Assembly: GCA_964371075.1 (NCBI GenBank)
Contig: CAYJKN010000001.1
Location: 620,001 to 684,000 of the forward strand
Source of the DNA: UTCHB3 sp964371075
GTDB taxonomy: Bacteria > Bacteroidota > Ignavibacteria > Ignavibacteriales > Ignavibacteriaceae
DNA: 64,000 nucleotides
Reading direction: 5' to 3'
Under the pieces are notes generated by a model that was given only the letters and a program-made list of their open reading frames with translations, was not told where the DNA came from and did not search any database. Made by a program: the position numbers and the translations under genes. Shown here piece after piece: positions 26,077 to 34,203 of the stretch. Each line of letters starts with the position of its first letter. The stretch's first letter is position 1.

Positions 26077-26988
26077 GCTAAACAGCCCTTCAACTGAGAG
26101 GTACCTCTCACCGGTATCATAGTTGAAAGTTAGGATTCTCGAGCCTTTTGGAATCTCAGGCAACTTTTTTGCTACTGCTGCAAGAGAAGCTCCTGAAGAA
26201 ACTCCGATAAACAAACCTTCTTCTTCCGCGGCTCTGCGGGTAAAGGCATAGGCCTCGTCTTTTCCGACAGTAATTATTCCATCATAAATTCCGGTGTTCA
26301 GTATTTTAGGTACAAACCCGGCGCCTATACCCTGGAGAGGATGGGGTGAAGGTTTTCCACCTGAAAGGACGGGCGATAATTCAGGTTCTACAGCGAATAC
26401 TTTTAAAGAACGAAATTTCTGTTTTAGAATTTCAGCTACGCCTGTGATATGTCCACCTGTTCCGACACCTGTTATAAGATAATCAATACCTTCAGGGAAG
26501 TCACTTAAAATCTCAAGTGCTGTTGTTTTTCTGTGGATATCACTGTTTGCTTCATTTTCAAATTGTTGAGGCATCCATGAGTTTGGTAGTGAGGCAGTTA
26601 GTTCTTTGGCTTTTTCGATTGCACCTGTCATTCCCTTTTCACGGGGAGTAAGTTCAAATGATGCACCATAAGCTGACATCAATCTTCTTCTTTCAACTGA
26701 CATCGAATCGGGCATCACAAGGATCAATTTATAACCTTTAACAGCAGCAACCATCGCAAGTCCAATTCCGGTGTTGCCTGAAGTGGGTTCAACTATTACA
26801 CTTCCCTCCTTCAACAGTCCTTTTTTCTCGGCATCCTCCACCATTGCCAGAGCGATTCTGTCTTTTATGCTTCCGCCGGGGTTGGCTCTTTCAAGTTTTA
26901 TCCACACTTCATTATCGCTGTTGAACAATTTATTCAATTTAAGATGTGGTGTGTTACCTATTGTTTCAAGAATATTATTGTATTTCAT
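26074..26988 (-). CDS. cysK: Cysteine synthase A (O-acetylserine sulfhydrylase)
   Basis: CysK makes L-cysteine from O-acetylserine and sulfide using PLP. The 304 residues show IGNTPHLKLNKL, the PLP-lysine motif NPGGSIKDRIA (Lys at about 42), the substrate loop EPTSGNTGIGLA, the phosphate-cradle GVGTGGHITGVAEIL and the C-terminal GVSSGASLAA and YDTGERYLSVEGLF. It starts 14 bases after the cysE stop on the same strand, so the two form the cysE-cysK pair that runs the last two steps of cysteine synthesis. Regulation probably comes from the leader upstream of cysE. The 8-bp repeat array directly abuts its stop. Confidence 0.97.
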   Translation of the reverse strand: MKYNNILETIGNTPHLKLNKLFNSDNEVWIKLERANPGGSIKDRIALAMVEDAEKKGLLKEGSVIVEPTSGNTGIGLAMVAAVKGYKLILVMPDSMSVERRRLMSAYGASFELTPREKGMTGAIEKAKELTASLPNSWMPQQFENEANSDIHRKTTALEILSDFPEGIDYLITGVGTGGHITGVAEILKQKFRSLKVFAVEPELSPVLSGGKPSPHPLQGIGAGFVPKILNTGIYDGIITVGKDEAYAFTRRAAEEEGLFIGVSSGASLAAVAKKLPEIPKGSRILTFNYDTGERYLSVEGLFS

Positions 26989-27002
26989 TTTTTACTCCAT
27001 TG

Positions 27003-27845
27003 TTAAATTACAAAATCAAGATAAGGTTCAGAATGTCCGTTTTGTTTCAGTCGTACTTCACTTTTGTGATAAACCACCGAATTTGGTGGTACACTCTCAG
27101 TGATCCAGGCGTTACCACCTATAACACTTTTTTCTCCAATCACCGTATTTCCACCCAGAATAACAGCCTGAGCATAAATCACTACATTATTTTCAATTGT
27201 AGGGTGCCTTTTGATTGAGGCAAAAGATTTATCAACACTTAAAGCTCCCAGTGTTACACCCTGATAAATCTTTACATCATTTCCGATTATGGTGGTCTCC
27301 CCTATTACAATTCCGGTACCATGATCAATGCAGAATCTTTCACCAATTCCCGCTCCGGGGTGAATATCGATTCCCGTTTTTTCATGTGCATACTCTGACA
27401 GGATCCTTGGAATTACAGGTACCCCAAGCAAAAACAGTTCGTGTGCAATCCTGTAAATAGTAATTGCATAAAATCCGGGATATGCCAGAATCACTTCGTC
27501 TGTACTCCTGGCAGCCGGATCACCTTTGTAAATTGCTTCGGCATCCATGTCAAGACTCCTCATTATTGAAGGCAGAGTGGTTGAGAAATCGTTTGTGATT
27601 GAATCCACCAGTTCTTTCTCATCAATGACCGACGCAAGTAATTTCCTTAAGTCATACATCAACAAAACGGCAGAGGATGTTATCTCCTCAACTTTTGAAA
27701 AAGACTTCTCGGAATATTGTGGGAAAGCCAGTTTTAAAAACTTATCAATAAACTTCCTGCTTTCATCCTTCAAAGGTAACAGGCATTGATGGCCTTCGTA
27801 TTTTTTTATAATCTGTTGTGCAAACTCTACTATTGCTGTGTTCAT
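27003..27845 (-). CDS. cysE: Serine O-acetyltransferase
   Basis: CysE acetylates L-serine to O-acetylserine, the committed step to cysteine. The 280 residues have an N-terminal helical part (about 1-140), a short link DPAARSTDEVILAYPGFYAITIYRIAHEL, then a left-handed hexapeptide-repeat beta helix with IDIHPGAGIGERFCIDHGTGIVIGET and GVTLGALS, and a conserved tail region (VIYAQAVILGGNTVIGEKSVIGGNAWI). The larger N-terminal part is like the EpsC/SATase group of Bacteroidota. A palindrome ends 15 bases before the ATG and a poly-cysteine ORF ends 87 bases before it on the same strand; there is no Shine-Dalgarno. Control by cysteine supply at the message level is therefore likely. Confidence 0.95.
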   Translation of the reverse strand: MNTAIVEFAQQIIKKYEGHQCLLPLKDESRKFIDKFLKLAFPQYSEKSFSKVEEITSSAVLLMYDLRKLLASVIDEKELVDSITNDFSTTLPSIMRSLDMDAEAIYKGDPAARSTDEVILAYPGFYAITIYRIAHELFLLGVPVIPRILSEYAHEKTGIDIHPGAGIGERFCIDHGTGIVIGETTIIGNDVKIYQGVTLGALSVDKSFASIKRHPTIENNVVIYAQAVILGGNTVIGEKSVIGGNAWITESVPPNSVVYHKSEVRLKQNGHSEPYLDFVI

Positions 27846-27860
27846 AGTGTTAAGTGTTTT

Positions 27861-27878
27861 TATGCCAAAAATGGCATA
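27861..27878 (-). promoter_or_regulatory. Palindrome/hairpin just before cysE
   Basis: TATGCCA-N4-TGGCATA, a perfect 7-bp inverted repeat with a 4-base spacer, ending 15 bases before the cysE ATG. As DNA it could be an operator; as RNA it is a compact hairpin that would sit on the ribosome landing site. No T run follows on the minus strand, so it is not an intrinsic terminator of the usual type. Its place between the cysteine leader and cysE makes it a part of any attenuation switch. Confidence 0.5.
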
Positions 27879-27915
27879 CTGATAAAATTAGTGTTTTTAA
27901 ATTGGTTTGGGGTTA

Positions 27916-27942
27916 TTGTCTGCTAAATAAAATTAGCAACAA
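27916..27942 (-). promoter_or_regulatory. Hairpin overlapping the last Cys codons of the leader
   Basis: Read on the minus strand, TTGT-TGCTAA pairs with TTAGCA-(bulged G)-ACAA around a TTTTAT loop: ten pairs. The left arm contains the last two Cys codons and the stop codon of the leader ORF. A ribosome waiting at the cysteine run would cover this arm and keep the hairpin open, whereas smooth translation would release it. This is the geometry expected of a translation-coupled switch. Confidence 0.5.
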
Positions 27943-28037
27943 CAAAGACAACAGCAACAACAGCTGTTAGAGGAAGAGTGGAAGCCCTTTGGAGTGGCTT
28001 CAATTGTGGTGTGGTATGGGTTAAAAGTGTGTTTCAT
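27933..28037 (-). CDS. Poly-cysteine leader peptide of cysE-cysK
   Basis: A 34-codon ORF starting at ATG (28035-28037), with an in-frame TGA two codons before it, so the start cannot lie further upstream. The peptide begins MKHTFNPYHTTIEA and ends SSSNSCCCCCLCCC: eight of the last nine residues are cysteine. It is on the same strand as cysE and ends 87 bases before it. Leader peptides rich in the end product are the classic sensors of ribosome attenuation, and poly-Cys short ORFs controlling sulfur genes are known in mycobacteria. A hairpin overlaps the last Cys codons and a second one lies before cysE. Caution: the underlying TGT-rich DNA is a simple repeat that reads Val- or Leu-rich in the other frames. 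Translation is not proven. Confidence 0.7.
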   Translation of the reverse strand: MKHTFNPYHTTIEATPKGFHSSSNSCCCCCLCCC

Positions 28038-28205
28038 TTTTCAATAATTAATGAACCAAAAATTACAATCTTACATATAAGTTGTAACATCAAAATCCTG
28101 ATTACAGTTCCTGAGATTAAAAACAAAATAGTAAAATTAAATGAAGTATCACTATTCACGGTATTTTGTATTTTAGGGGGAATGATTTTAAGTAATAACA
28201 AATTG

Positions 28206-30299
28206 ATGATGAATTCTCCCCTGATAATAAGATTTTGTCTGATTCTGTTTATTTTTCTTTCATTTGGTTCACATGCTCAACGGACTGATGGACACTTAAC
28301 CAAAAATCAAAATTCTAACTTTAGCGGAACAAACCCCTCTGAAGTTCTGGTGATTGTCAACAGAGAGGTTGAGGATTTGTTTGGATTTGGGAGACGTTAT
28401 TGCGAGTTACACAATATTCCATTATCCAATATCGTTTTTCTCGATATTCCTAAACGCGAATTAATTGATGGCCAGTCAGTCGAGGTTCTTCAGAATAATG
28501 AAATAATATACGATTTAACACCCTCTGATATCAGTAATCACTCATGGCGTTATTTCAAAAAGAATATTTTTGAGCCCATCAAAAATCACTTACAAAATAA
28601 CCACATAAACGGTGAACCACTCGCCAGCCAAATAAAATATATGGTCATTTTTAAAGGAGTCCCTTATAAAATTGCCCCCCACTTTGAGTACAGTTATCTC
28701 GATGATGGTGGACGAACTGCTGTAAGTGTGGATGCTCTCCTCTCAATTGCATTCCAAAAAGATTTGTCAGGATTTGATATATTAAATCTTTTTGCCTCTC
28801 CCCATGCCGAACAACCAAATCCATATTATAATATTGAAACTGACTATTCAGGCAACCACAAATTCAGAAGCAATTATTATCAAAATGCTTCAGGAATAAA
28901 GCTTTCATACCTTGTCTCAAGGATCGATGGAGTTGACTACAGGGCTGTTTCATCCCTCATAGAGAGAAATATTCTTCGTGATATCAGTGGAAATAATATC
29001 TTTGTGCTCGACTATCACGACTCAACTTCGTATCAAGGGAAACTGCATGCAGCGGATGATTCTTACAAAGCTGCACTCAGGTTAAATCAACTCGGGTACG
29101 ATTATATCTATGAAAAAACCAATCGAAGACTTTACAGGTTTAACAAAAAAGTTGTTGGATATATGTCGAGTGGAAAACATGCAGGCATGCCCATAAAAAC
29201 TCCCTATTTGATTAGAGACAGTGGAACCGTTTTTGCAGCAGGTTCCGTTGTATCCACTGTCGAAAGTTTTAGCGCATTTTTTGCTGACAGCATTGGGGCA
29301 GCTCTCAGTCGGCAAGACAAAATGGCTGTGGTTACTGAATATCTGGATGCAGGTTTCTCGGGCGGTGCGGGTAACAGTTATGAACCATATACTTCCTCAA
29401 TTGTCAGCGATTCAATTTTCTTCCCTGCCTATGCCTCAGGATATAATCTTGTGGATGCTGCCTACATGGCAATGCCCTTCATTGGGTTTAGAAATGTTGT
29501 CTATGGTGATCCGTTTATGCACATAAGCCTTGGCAAACAGACTATTAATTATGAGAGCGAGATTTCTGATACTGCCTTGTTCATGGGTGAAGTTACAGTG
29601 GCACCCGGAACAATGTTAAAACTGGCAGATAATTCCCATCTGAAGTTTAAACACTATGGCTATCTACAAAATAAAGGAATTTTACACATTGGTGAAAATG
29701 TTTCGATATCAGGGACAAACAGGTTAAGATCTCTGATTCTCGACAATTCAGATTCACATCCAAAATTGTTATGGGCGTCAACGACAGATACGCGACCCGG
29801 CTCCACTTTCAGAATTTACCGAAAAACAGGTTCAGAAAATTGGAAATTGATCGATTCAACTACTTCACTTAAATATTTGGACAACTCCATCTTAATATCA
29901 GATGTCATCAAAAATGGACTCCTGGTTTCTTACAGAGTAACGGGTTATGATGGTGTAAATGAGTCAGCACCTACTAATGAGGTTATTCTTCATGATGGAC
30001 TTGGTGACAATATTTTTCAAAAAGTGGATGGATTTGCAATCTCAAATGTTTACCCTAATCCATTCAGCTCTGTGCTTAAGATAAAATATGTGGTTCCTCC
30101 CGGTACCACTACCGATAAATACAAATTATCAATTTTCGACATACTTGGAAGTGAAATTGCCATCCTCCCACTCGATCAAACCACTTCAGATATTCATGAA
30201 ACCTCATTTTCAATAAATAATTTGGCAAGTGGCGTCTATTTTGTTGTGTTGACCACTGAAAAATCAATCATTGCCAAAAAAGTAATCTTGTTCAGATAA
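28206..30299 (+). CDS. Exported TIGR03790-like protein with variant sorting tail
   Basis: A 698-residue exported protein. I start at the first ATG of the pair at 28206-28211 (MMNSPLIIRFCLILFIFLSFGSHAQ signal); ATG 28182 is also possible. An open frame runs back to 27978, but that part overlaps the cysteine leader and reads like non-coding sequence. Residues 40-480 look like the TIGR03790 family: SEVLVIVNREVEDLFGFGRRYCELHNIPLSNIVFLDIP, YMVIFKGVPYKIAP, VDALLSIAF, SYLVSRIDG, GDPFMH. The family's function is unknown. A beta-helix-like stretch and an FN3-like stretch follow (LLWASTTDTRPGSTFRIYRK). The tail VYPNPFSSVLKIKYVVPPG...LASGVYFVVLTTEK is a sorting-domain variant. It stands alone between the cys genes and the acyl-glycan cluster. 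Confidence 0.75.
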   Translation: MMNSPLIIRFCLILFIFLSFGSHAQRTDGHLTKNQNSNFSGTNPSEVLVIVNREVEDLFGFGRRYCELHNIPLSNIVFLDIPKRELIDGQSVEVLQNNEIIYDLTPSDISNHSWRYFKKNIFEPIKNHLQNNHINGEPLASQIKYMVIFKGVPYKIAPHFEYSYLDDGGRTAVSVDALLSIAFQKDLSGFDILNLFASPHAEQPNPYYNIETDYSGNHKFRSNYYQNASGIKLSYLVSRIDGVDYRAVSSLIERNILRDISGNNIFVLDYHDSTSYQGKLHAADDSYKAALRLNQLGYDYIYEKTNRRLYRFNKKVVGYMSSGKHAGMPIKTPYLIRDSGTVFAAGSVVSTVESFSAFFADSIGAALSRQDKMAVVTEYLDAGFSGGAGNSYEPYTSSIVSDSIFFPAYASGYNLVDAAYMAMPFIGFRNVVYGDPFMHISLGKQTINYESEISDTALFMGEVTVAPGTMLKLADNSHLKFKHYGYLQNKGILHIGENVSISGTNRLRSLILDNSDSHPKLLWASTTDTRPGSTFRIYRKTGSENWKLIDSTTSLKYLDNSILISDVIKNGLLVSYRVTGYDGVNESAPTNEVILHDGLGDNIFQKVDGFAISNVYPNPFSSVLKIKYVVPPGTTTDKYKLSIFDILGSEIAILPLDQTTSDIHETSFSINNLASGVYFVVLTTEKSIIAKKVILFR

Positions 30300-30387
30300 C
30301 CCGGAGTTAAGCCTGTCTCTGGAAAAGAAATTGGTTTTCGTTATATTTAGATGGTTTAATATTTATTTTCGTGAAAAGAAGAAGTAA

Positions 30388-30462
30388 ATGCAACTAAAAA
30401 TTGTGAATGAAGCAACCGGAAGCTACAAAGAGTTTTACAATCTGATCGGGAAAACAAAATAA
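30388..30462 (+). CDS. 24-codon ORF coupled to the acyl cluster
   Basis: A short ORF (MQLKIVNEATGSYKEFYNLI then GKTK) whose TAA overlaps the ATG of the next gene (TAATG). AAGAAG precedes its ATG. The coupling is like that of the other genes in this run, so it may be a small protein or a translational lead-in. It may equally be the leftover N terminus of a lost gene or chance. I do not recognise it. Confidence 0.3.
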   Translation: MQLKIVNEATGSYKEFYNLIGKTK

Positions 30463-30929
30463 TGAGCTTTCATACAATTTCATTTAAGAATAAACTTCCA
30501 CTTTCGTTTAAGAAAGACCTCGAAAAGGTTTTTTTCTTCAACAGGAACCAGGCAAAACATCTTGACGGTATTCAGCAGAGTATCGATTCTTATGGATTGA
30601 TGAAAATTGTTGAGGAAGGTAAACATCTTACGCTTGAATTTGAAAAATCCAAACCGGAATCTCTCTTTGCGCTTGATGGTGATGGATTTAATGCATCGTT
30701 TCTTGGAGTGATTTGTTACGAATTTAGAGGCGATATCTGCGAGATTTGCCATATTGCTGTTGATCCCGAATGTACATTTGCGGGAAGCTTTGAACCCGAG
30801 ATGATTACTTACAGACTTGTTGAAAAGGTCAGAAAAATTGCAATAGATCACAACTCTACAAAAATTAAAATACCCTATTCAGATAAATATATTAACATCA
30901 AACAAAAAATCCTTACTATCCTGGAATAA
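30462..30929 (+). CDS. GNAT-like protein of the acyl cluster
   Basis: A 155-residue protein with a GNAT-like core: FLGVICYEFRGDICEICHIAVDPECTF followed by EMITYRLVEKVRKIA, which matches the strand-strand-helix order of N-acetyltransferases (strand 4, strand 5 with the V-D-P turn, helix 3). The usual Q/R-x-x-G-x-G/A acyl-CoA loop is replaced by AGSFEPEM, so acyl-CoA binding is uncertain; the donor may be an acyl-ACP, since an ACP gene follows 8 bases later. GGGAAAA precedes the ATG. Possible role: moving the acyl group from ACP to a sugar amine. This is inference from neighbours. Confidence 0.6.
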   Translation: MSFHTISFKNKLPLSFKKDLEKVFFFNRNQAKHLDGIQQSIDSYGLMKIVEEGKHLTLEFEKSKPESLFALDGDGFNASFLGVICYEFRGDICEICHIAVDPECTFAGSFEPEMITYRLVEKVRKIAIDHNSTKIKIPYSDKYINIKQKILTILE

Positions 30930-30937
30930 TAAATTAT

Positions 30938-31174
30938 ATGGACTTACAGAAATTTGTTGCAAATTTTGAATCTGCGATAGGTGGTGTGAAACCCGGTTCC
31001 CTGAATCCAAAAACAATTTTCCATACCGACATTGAATATTGGGATTCACTCGCCACTCTCTCGGTACTTGCTATGATTGACATGGAATATAATACTTCAA
31101 TCAGAGCTGATGAATTGATTGAATGTAAAACCATAGAGGATGTGTTTAAGCTGGCGATCAGTTCAGTACATTAA
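30938..31174 (+). CDS. Acyl carrier protein 1
   Basis: A 78-residue acyl carrier protein. The phosphopantetheine site is Ser37 in YWDSLATLSVLAMID, followed by the acidic helix II/III region (MEYNTSIRADELIECKTIEDVF). The WDSL form, rather than the DSLD of fatty-acid ACP, is common in dedicated carriers of secondary pathways. It closely resembles the 80-residue ACP at 36990-37232 in the mirrored minus-strand set. It lies 8 bases after the GNAT-like gene and 29 before a KAS III gene. Probably it carries the growing short acyl chain for this cluster and not for bulk fatty acids. Confidence 0.9.
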   Translation: MDLQKFVANFESAIGGVKPGSLNPKTIFHTDIEYWDSLATLSVLAMIDMEYNTSIRADELIECKTIEDVFKLAISSVH

Positions 31175-31203
31175 ATTCAGGAATTAAAGATAAATCTGCG
31201 TAC

Positions 31204-32211
31204 ATGGCTGAAATAAAAGGAATAAGTTACTACCTCCCCAAAGAAGTAGTCACCAACGAAAAACTCTCAGAACTCTTTCCTGAATGGTCTGTGCAAAAAA
31301 TCGCAGATAAAGTTGGAATTAAGAATAGATACATCGTCGAGGATGATCAGTGCGCTTCTGATCTCGCTTTTGAAGCTGCAATCAAACTTTTTAACGATTT
31401 AAAAATTGAACCTGAATCGATAGATTTCCTCCTGCTCTGCACACAAAGCCCCGATTATTTCCTTCCCACAACAGCATGTCTTTTGCAAGACCGTCTTGGG
31501 ATACCAACGAGCGCAGGTGCGCTTGATTTTAACCTCGGTTGCTCAGGCTTTATATATGGACTCTCACTCGCTAATTCTTTGATAAAATCCGGCGAGGCAA
31601 AAAATGTATTGTTGATAACTGCCGAAACTTATAGCAAATTTATTGATGGGAGAGATAAAGGGAATCGCACAATTTTTGGGGACGCTGCTGCCGCCTGTCT
31701 CATTGGCGACTCGGAGCAAAACAAAATATCTTCTTTCGTTTATGGAACCGATGGAAGGGGTGGACAGAATCTCATCGTAAAATATGGTGGAATGAGAAAC
31801 AGAAATGCTGCTGAAGCTGAGGAAGATTGTCTGGATGAGGAATCGGGACTTCTCCACCGAAAAGGAACCCTCGAAATGAAGGGTGCAGAAATTTTCAATT
31901 TTACCATAAAGGTGGTCCCCACAACTGTTACAGGAATACTCGACAAGGCGGGATTAACAATCGATGATATCTCTCTTTTTGTTTTTCATCAGGCTAACAG
32001 ATACATCCTGGAGCATCTAAGGAAAAAGATGGGTATCCCGGAAGATAAATTTTACTATTACATGGAAGACTGCGGAAACACTGTTTCTTCAACAATCCCA
32101 ATTGCACTACATCATTCACTGAAAGAGACAAATTTAAAACAGGGTGATAAGATAATGCTTCTTGGTTTTGGGGTTGGTTATTCCTGGGGCGGTTGCCTCT
32201 TGACAGTATAA
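31204..32211 (+). CDS. 3-oxoacyl-ACP synthase III (KAS III/FabH-like) 1
   Basis: A 335-residue thiolase-fold enzyme that joins an acyl starter to malonyl-ACP by decarboxylative condensation. The triad is intact: Cys113 (FNLGCSGFIYGLS), His262 (FVFHQANRYI) and Asn292 (CGNTVSSTIPIAL). Other family marks are LLLCTQSPDYFLPTTACLLQDRLG and GFGVGYSWGG. It is paired with ACP 1 and is clearly paralogous to the KAS III at 37247-38221. As it sits among glycan-acyl genes and not with fabD/fabG/fabF, it probably makes a special 3-oxoacyl group. The closest general relatives are the FabH-like enzymes found in surface-polysaccharide loci. Confidence 0.92.
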   Translation: MAEIKGISYYLPKEVVTNEKLSELFPEWSVQKIADKVGIKNRYIVEDDQCASDLAFEAAIKLFNDLKIEPESIDFLLLCTQSPDYFLPTTACLLQDRLGIPTSAGALDFNLGCSGFIYGLSLANSLIKSGEAKNVLLITAETYSKFIDGRDKGNRTIFGDAAAACLIGDSEQNKISSFVYGTDGRGGQNLIVKYGGMRNRNAAEAEEDCLDEESGLLHRKGTLEMKGAEIFNFTIKVVPTTVTGILDKAGLTIDDISLFVFHQANRYILEHLRKKMGIPEDKFYYYMEDCGNTVSSTIPIALHHSLKETNLKQGDKIMLLGFGVGYSWGGCLLTV

Positions 32212-32230
32212 CTTTAATCAATCGTTCAGA

Positions 32231-33304
32231 ATGAGTGTAAAATATATTAACTCCGGAGTTGACCTTAAGGCAATTTCAGAATTACACAAAAAAAACTCAC
32301 CGCAAAACCGCTGTTCTAAAGTATTAGACTGGCAGTACAACGCCCAAAAGGCACAAGGTTCCACGATATTCGCCGCAGTTGACGAAAAAGGGGAAGTTGT
32401 CGGTTCGCAGGGTGCAATATATTACAAACTTTTGGTTTCAGGTCAGGAGATAAATTCGTTTAAGAGTGAAGCCACACTCATCGAGGCCAATTCTCGAAAG
32501 CATGTTGATTTTCTGACACTCTATCAGACTTGTATCAATTATATCGAAAAATACAATTGTGAATTATTTTGGGGAATCACCCCTATTCCAAAACTTTTTG
32601 CCGCTTTTGGTATGAAAAACCTGGGGAACCTCAATTCCACCGGCATTTTGCCTCTGAATTACAGGGGAATGATGGACCTCTACCAACAAACAGTTGACTC
32701 CCACCCAAAAAAAATCAAACTCTACCGTGTAGCCTCTTTTTTCCATTTTATTCTTTTTTACCCGATATTCAAACTTAGCGTCATTAATAAAAAATTGCCC
32801 GAAAATATCAGTATCCTGTCTGAATTGAAGGATGGTAAGGATATCGTCAAACTTCACCAAAAACTTGAGACCAGATACAAAGCTCAGATATTTCTCTATC
32901 AGGACTCAGAAATGATCAAATGGCGAATTGATGGCAATCCTGTAAAAAAGATTTTTAAGTTTTTTCTTTACAAAGAGAATGATTTACAAGGATATTGTTA
33001 TCTGCAGGAAAATGACACCAATCTTGAAATTTTGGAAATGGCATTTCTGGATCATGGGTTAATTAAACCACTATTGAAACATCTGGTCATAAAACATAAA
33101 AAAGAGGCTTCATCTTTGTTGATCATTTTGAATCCGGAAAATGAAATTGCAAAGACGATGTTGAGTGAGTTGAAATCCACCGGATTTTGGATTCTTAAAA
33201 ACAAAGCTTTTTTTACCGTTATGTCGATTGGTAAAAAACTTAAATACCCGGAGAGTGAACCCGGGAAGTGGTTCTTAAGTGGGCTATGGCGGGAAGGGGT
33301 TTAG
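32231..33304 (+). CDS. GNAT/FemAB-like acyltransferase
   Basis: A 357-residue protein with two GNAT-like halves. The first contains VLDWQYNAQKAQGSTIFAAVDEKGEVVGSQGAIY and FKSEATLIEANSRKHVDFLTLYQTCINYIEK, the donor-binding type of region; the second (from about 215) has KWRIDGNPVKKIFKFFLYKENDLQGYCYLQ. It ends WFLSGLWREG, a tail seen in GNAT proteins of capsule and exopolysaccharide loci. It starts 19 bases after the KAS III gene. It is the best candidate for the final transfer of the ACP-built acyl group to a sugar, but the acceptor is unknown. No signal or membrane segment is clear. Confidence 0.65.
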   Translation: MSVKYINSGVDLKAISELHKKNSPQNRCSKVLDWQYNAQKAQGSTIFAAVDEKGEVVGSQGAIYYKLLVSGQEINSFKSEATLIEANSRKHVDFLTLYQTCINYIEKYNCELFWGITPIPKLFAAFGMKNLGNLNSTGILPLNYRGMMDLYQQTVDSHPKKIKLYRVASFFHFILFYPIFKLSVINKKLPENISILSELKDGKDIVKLHQKLETRYKAQIFLYQDSEMIKWRIDGNPVKKIFKFFLYKENDLQGYCYLQENDTNLEILEMAFLDHGLIKPLLKHLVIKHKKEASSLLIILNPENEIAKTMLSELKSTGFWILKNKAFFTVMSIGKKLKYPESEPGKWFLSGLWREGV

Positions 33305-33308
33305 TGAA

Positions 33309-34154
33309 ATGATTAAAGTGGCATTAACACACGATGTTGATAGAATTGATAAAATTTACCAATACCTTCAATACCCAGTCACTTCCTTGTTAAGAGGTAA
33401 TTTTGGAAGGGCATGGCACCATCTTTCAACTGTTTCCAGATGGAAGGAGGTATATTGGAATTTTGAAAAATTAACAGAACTCGAAGATAAATATGGCGTT
33501 CGATCAACATTTTTTTATTTGATCGAGACAATTCCATTTAATTTATTTACTCCATCAGCGTGGAACCTTTCTCTTGGACGATATGATATTCGTGACAAAA
33601 GAATTCTTGGTGCAATAGAAACCTTAAAAAGTGGAGGCTGGGAAATTGGTCTTCATGGAAGTTACAATTCATTCAAGGATTTGAATCTGTTAAGATGGGA
33701 AAAAAAGACTCTTGAAGAGGTAGCAGGTTTAAAAGTAACGGGGATCAGACAACATTATCTGAACATGAATAACAACACCTGGCAGCTCCAAAAGGAGGCG
33801 GGTTTTCTCTATGATAGTACACTTGGCCACAACGATACAATCGGGTTTAAGGATGGAAAAATTGCACCTTTCTCCCCTTTTAACGATCACTTTATTGAAT
33901 TCCCTATGACCATGATGGATTTTTGCTTCAATTCTCTGAAAGACAAATGGAAATTAACCGAAGACATCACCCGGCAAGCCGAAGAAAATGACGGAATCAT
34001 CGTTTTAAACTGGCATCCTGATAATCTGGATGAAGGAGATTTTCCCGGCTTTTTTTCTGACTATGAAAATCTTATCAAATTTTACAAAGAAAAAGGTGCC
34101 AGATTTGACACCTTAAAAAATTATTATAACGAACTAAAAAGTCCTGTCATCTGA
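33309..34154 (+). CDS. Polysaccharide deacetylase family protein
   Basis: I start at ATG 33309 (MIKVALTHDVDRID), because family members open this way and GGAAGGGG lies upstream; an ATG ten codons earlier overlaps the previous gene. The 281 residues contain the NodB-type metal motifs THDVD, the HGSYNS motif at GWEIGLHGSYNS, a GIRQHYLN strand and the C-terminal IIVLNWHPDN. Such enzymes remove N-acetyl groups from glycans or sugar precursors. A deacetylase next to GNAT-type acyltransferases fits an exchange of acetyl for another acyl group on an amino sugar. The gene starts 4 bases after the previous stop and ends the plus-strand half of the cluster. Confidence 0.85.
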   Translation: MIKVALTHDVDRIDKIYQYLQYPVTSLLRGNFGRAWHHLSTVSRWKEVYWNFEKLTELEDKYGVRSTFFYLIETIPFNLFTPSAWNLSLGRYDIRDKRILGAIETLKSGGWEIGLHGSYNSFKDLNLLRWEKKTLEEVAGLKVTGIRQHYLNMNNNTWQLQKEAGFLYDSTLGHNDTIGFKDGKIAPFSPFNDHFIEFPMTMMDFCFNSLKDKWKLTEDITRQAEENDGIIVLNWHPDNLDEGDFPGFFSDYENLIKFYKEKGARFDTLKNYYNELKSPVI

Positions 34155-34165
34155 GTTAAACTCAG
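34151..34165. terminator. Small hairpin at the meeting point of the two half-clusters
   Basis: CTGAGT-TAA-ACTCAG, six perfect pairs, overlaps the deacetylase TGA (34152-34154). It lies between the convergent deacetylase and SDR genes, the expected place for a bidirectional terminator, but the stem is short and there is no T run. Confidence 0.3.
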
Positions 34166-34203
34166 CTGTGTAAGTGACAATCTTCTACGTTTCTCAAACT
34201 TTC

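Noticed and set aside
27978..28205. N-terminal extension of the TIGR03790-like gene (76 extra codons)
   Set aside because: It lies before a clear signal peptide, overlaps the antisense cysteine leader and reads like translated non-coding DNA.
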